From Kumtagia ephedrae (GTDB taxonomy: Bacteria > Pseudomonadota > Alphaproteobacteria > Rhizobiales > Rhizobiaceae): 64,000 bases of DNA. The notes beneath the pieces were generated by a model, which was given only the letters and a program-made list of their open reading frames with translations, did no database searches and was not told where the DNA came from. Position 1 is the stretch's first letter, and each line of letters starts with the position of its first letter. Where the stretch lies: contig NZ_PXYK01000014.1 in assembly GCF_003012745.1 (NCBI RefSeq), positions 97,952 to 161,951 on the forward strand. Reading direction: 5' to 3'. A program made the translations under genes and the position numbers. Below are positions 63,980 to 64,000 of this stretch, one piece after another.

Positions 63980-64000
63980 GATCGGAACGGACGCCCCCTC

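Overview
The window is GC-rich, densely coded chromosomal DNA from an alphaproteobacterium, most likely a Hyphomicrobiales (Rhizobiales) member close to Mesorhizobium or other Phyllobacteriaceae. Supporting signs are GapR (DUF2312), DUF1244, DUF1192, DUF1036 and DUF465 proteins, a bacterial Mic60 gene inside a hemC-hemD-hemY cluster, a pst-phoU-phoB operon behind a rhizobial-type Pho box, a zinc-free bL36, and GC-rich palindromic intergenic repeats. About 70 protein genes are supported. No rRNA, tRNA, CRISPR array, prophage or transposase gene was seen.

Layout. 1-3 kb: end of a TRAP transporter permease, an L-idonate 5-dehydrogenase and a DMT permease. 2.9-3.6 kb: a PIN/Phd toxin-antitoxin pair. 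3.6-9.9 kb: yggS, leuS, lptE, priA. 9.9-12.3 kb: an AT-rich patch, a DUF2272 enzyme with a small exported SH3 protein, an NTF2-like protein and an empty stretch. 12.3-18.8 kb (minus): urea ABC transporter operon urtABCDE with a sigma-54 promoter, interrupted by three large palindromic repeats. 19.1-25.4 kb (minus): mtnK-mtnA, a MazEF-like pair, a fused aldolase/dehydrogenase and a SorC regulator, which together look like a salvage route for 5-thio or 5-deoxy sugars. 25.6-36.9 kb: housekeeping and small conserved genes (bL36, TPR protein, hydrolase, pyruvate kinase, N-formylglutamate amidohydrolase, GapR, quinone reductase), a ParDE pair, MFS, ArsR and DMT genes, and two divergent DUF465 genes. 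37.0-44.6 kb: purEK, a HpcH-type lyase, an FAD oxidoreductase, then a minus-strand run of tsaD-gpsA, yciI and EVE-methyltransferase. 44.7-50.8 kb: hemC-hemD-mic60-hemY-terB-GATase. 50.8-57.3 kb (minus): pstSCAB-phoU-phoB plus a small gene. 57.5-64 kb: an unrecognised 271-aa protein, then an AraC regulator divergent from a PhyH-type dioxygenase and a ribose-type ABC transporter.

The most interesting points are the mtnKA plus aldolase/dehydrogenase plus SorC neighbourhood, the DUF2272/SH3 pair that resembles an effector with a periplasmic partner, the perfect 57-bp inverted repeat that overlaps the predicted start of urtB, and the uncharacterised AraC-PhyH-sugar ABC cluster. Operator palindromes upstream of two toxin-antitoxin modules and of the sorC gene, the sigma-54 promoter of urtA and the Pho box of pstS can all be read directly from the sequence.
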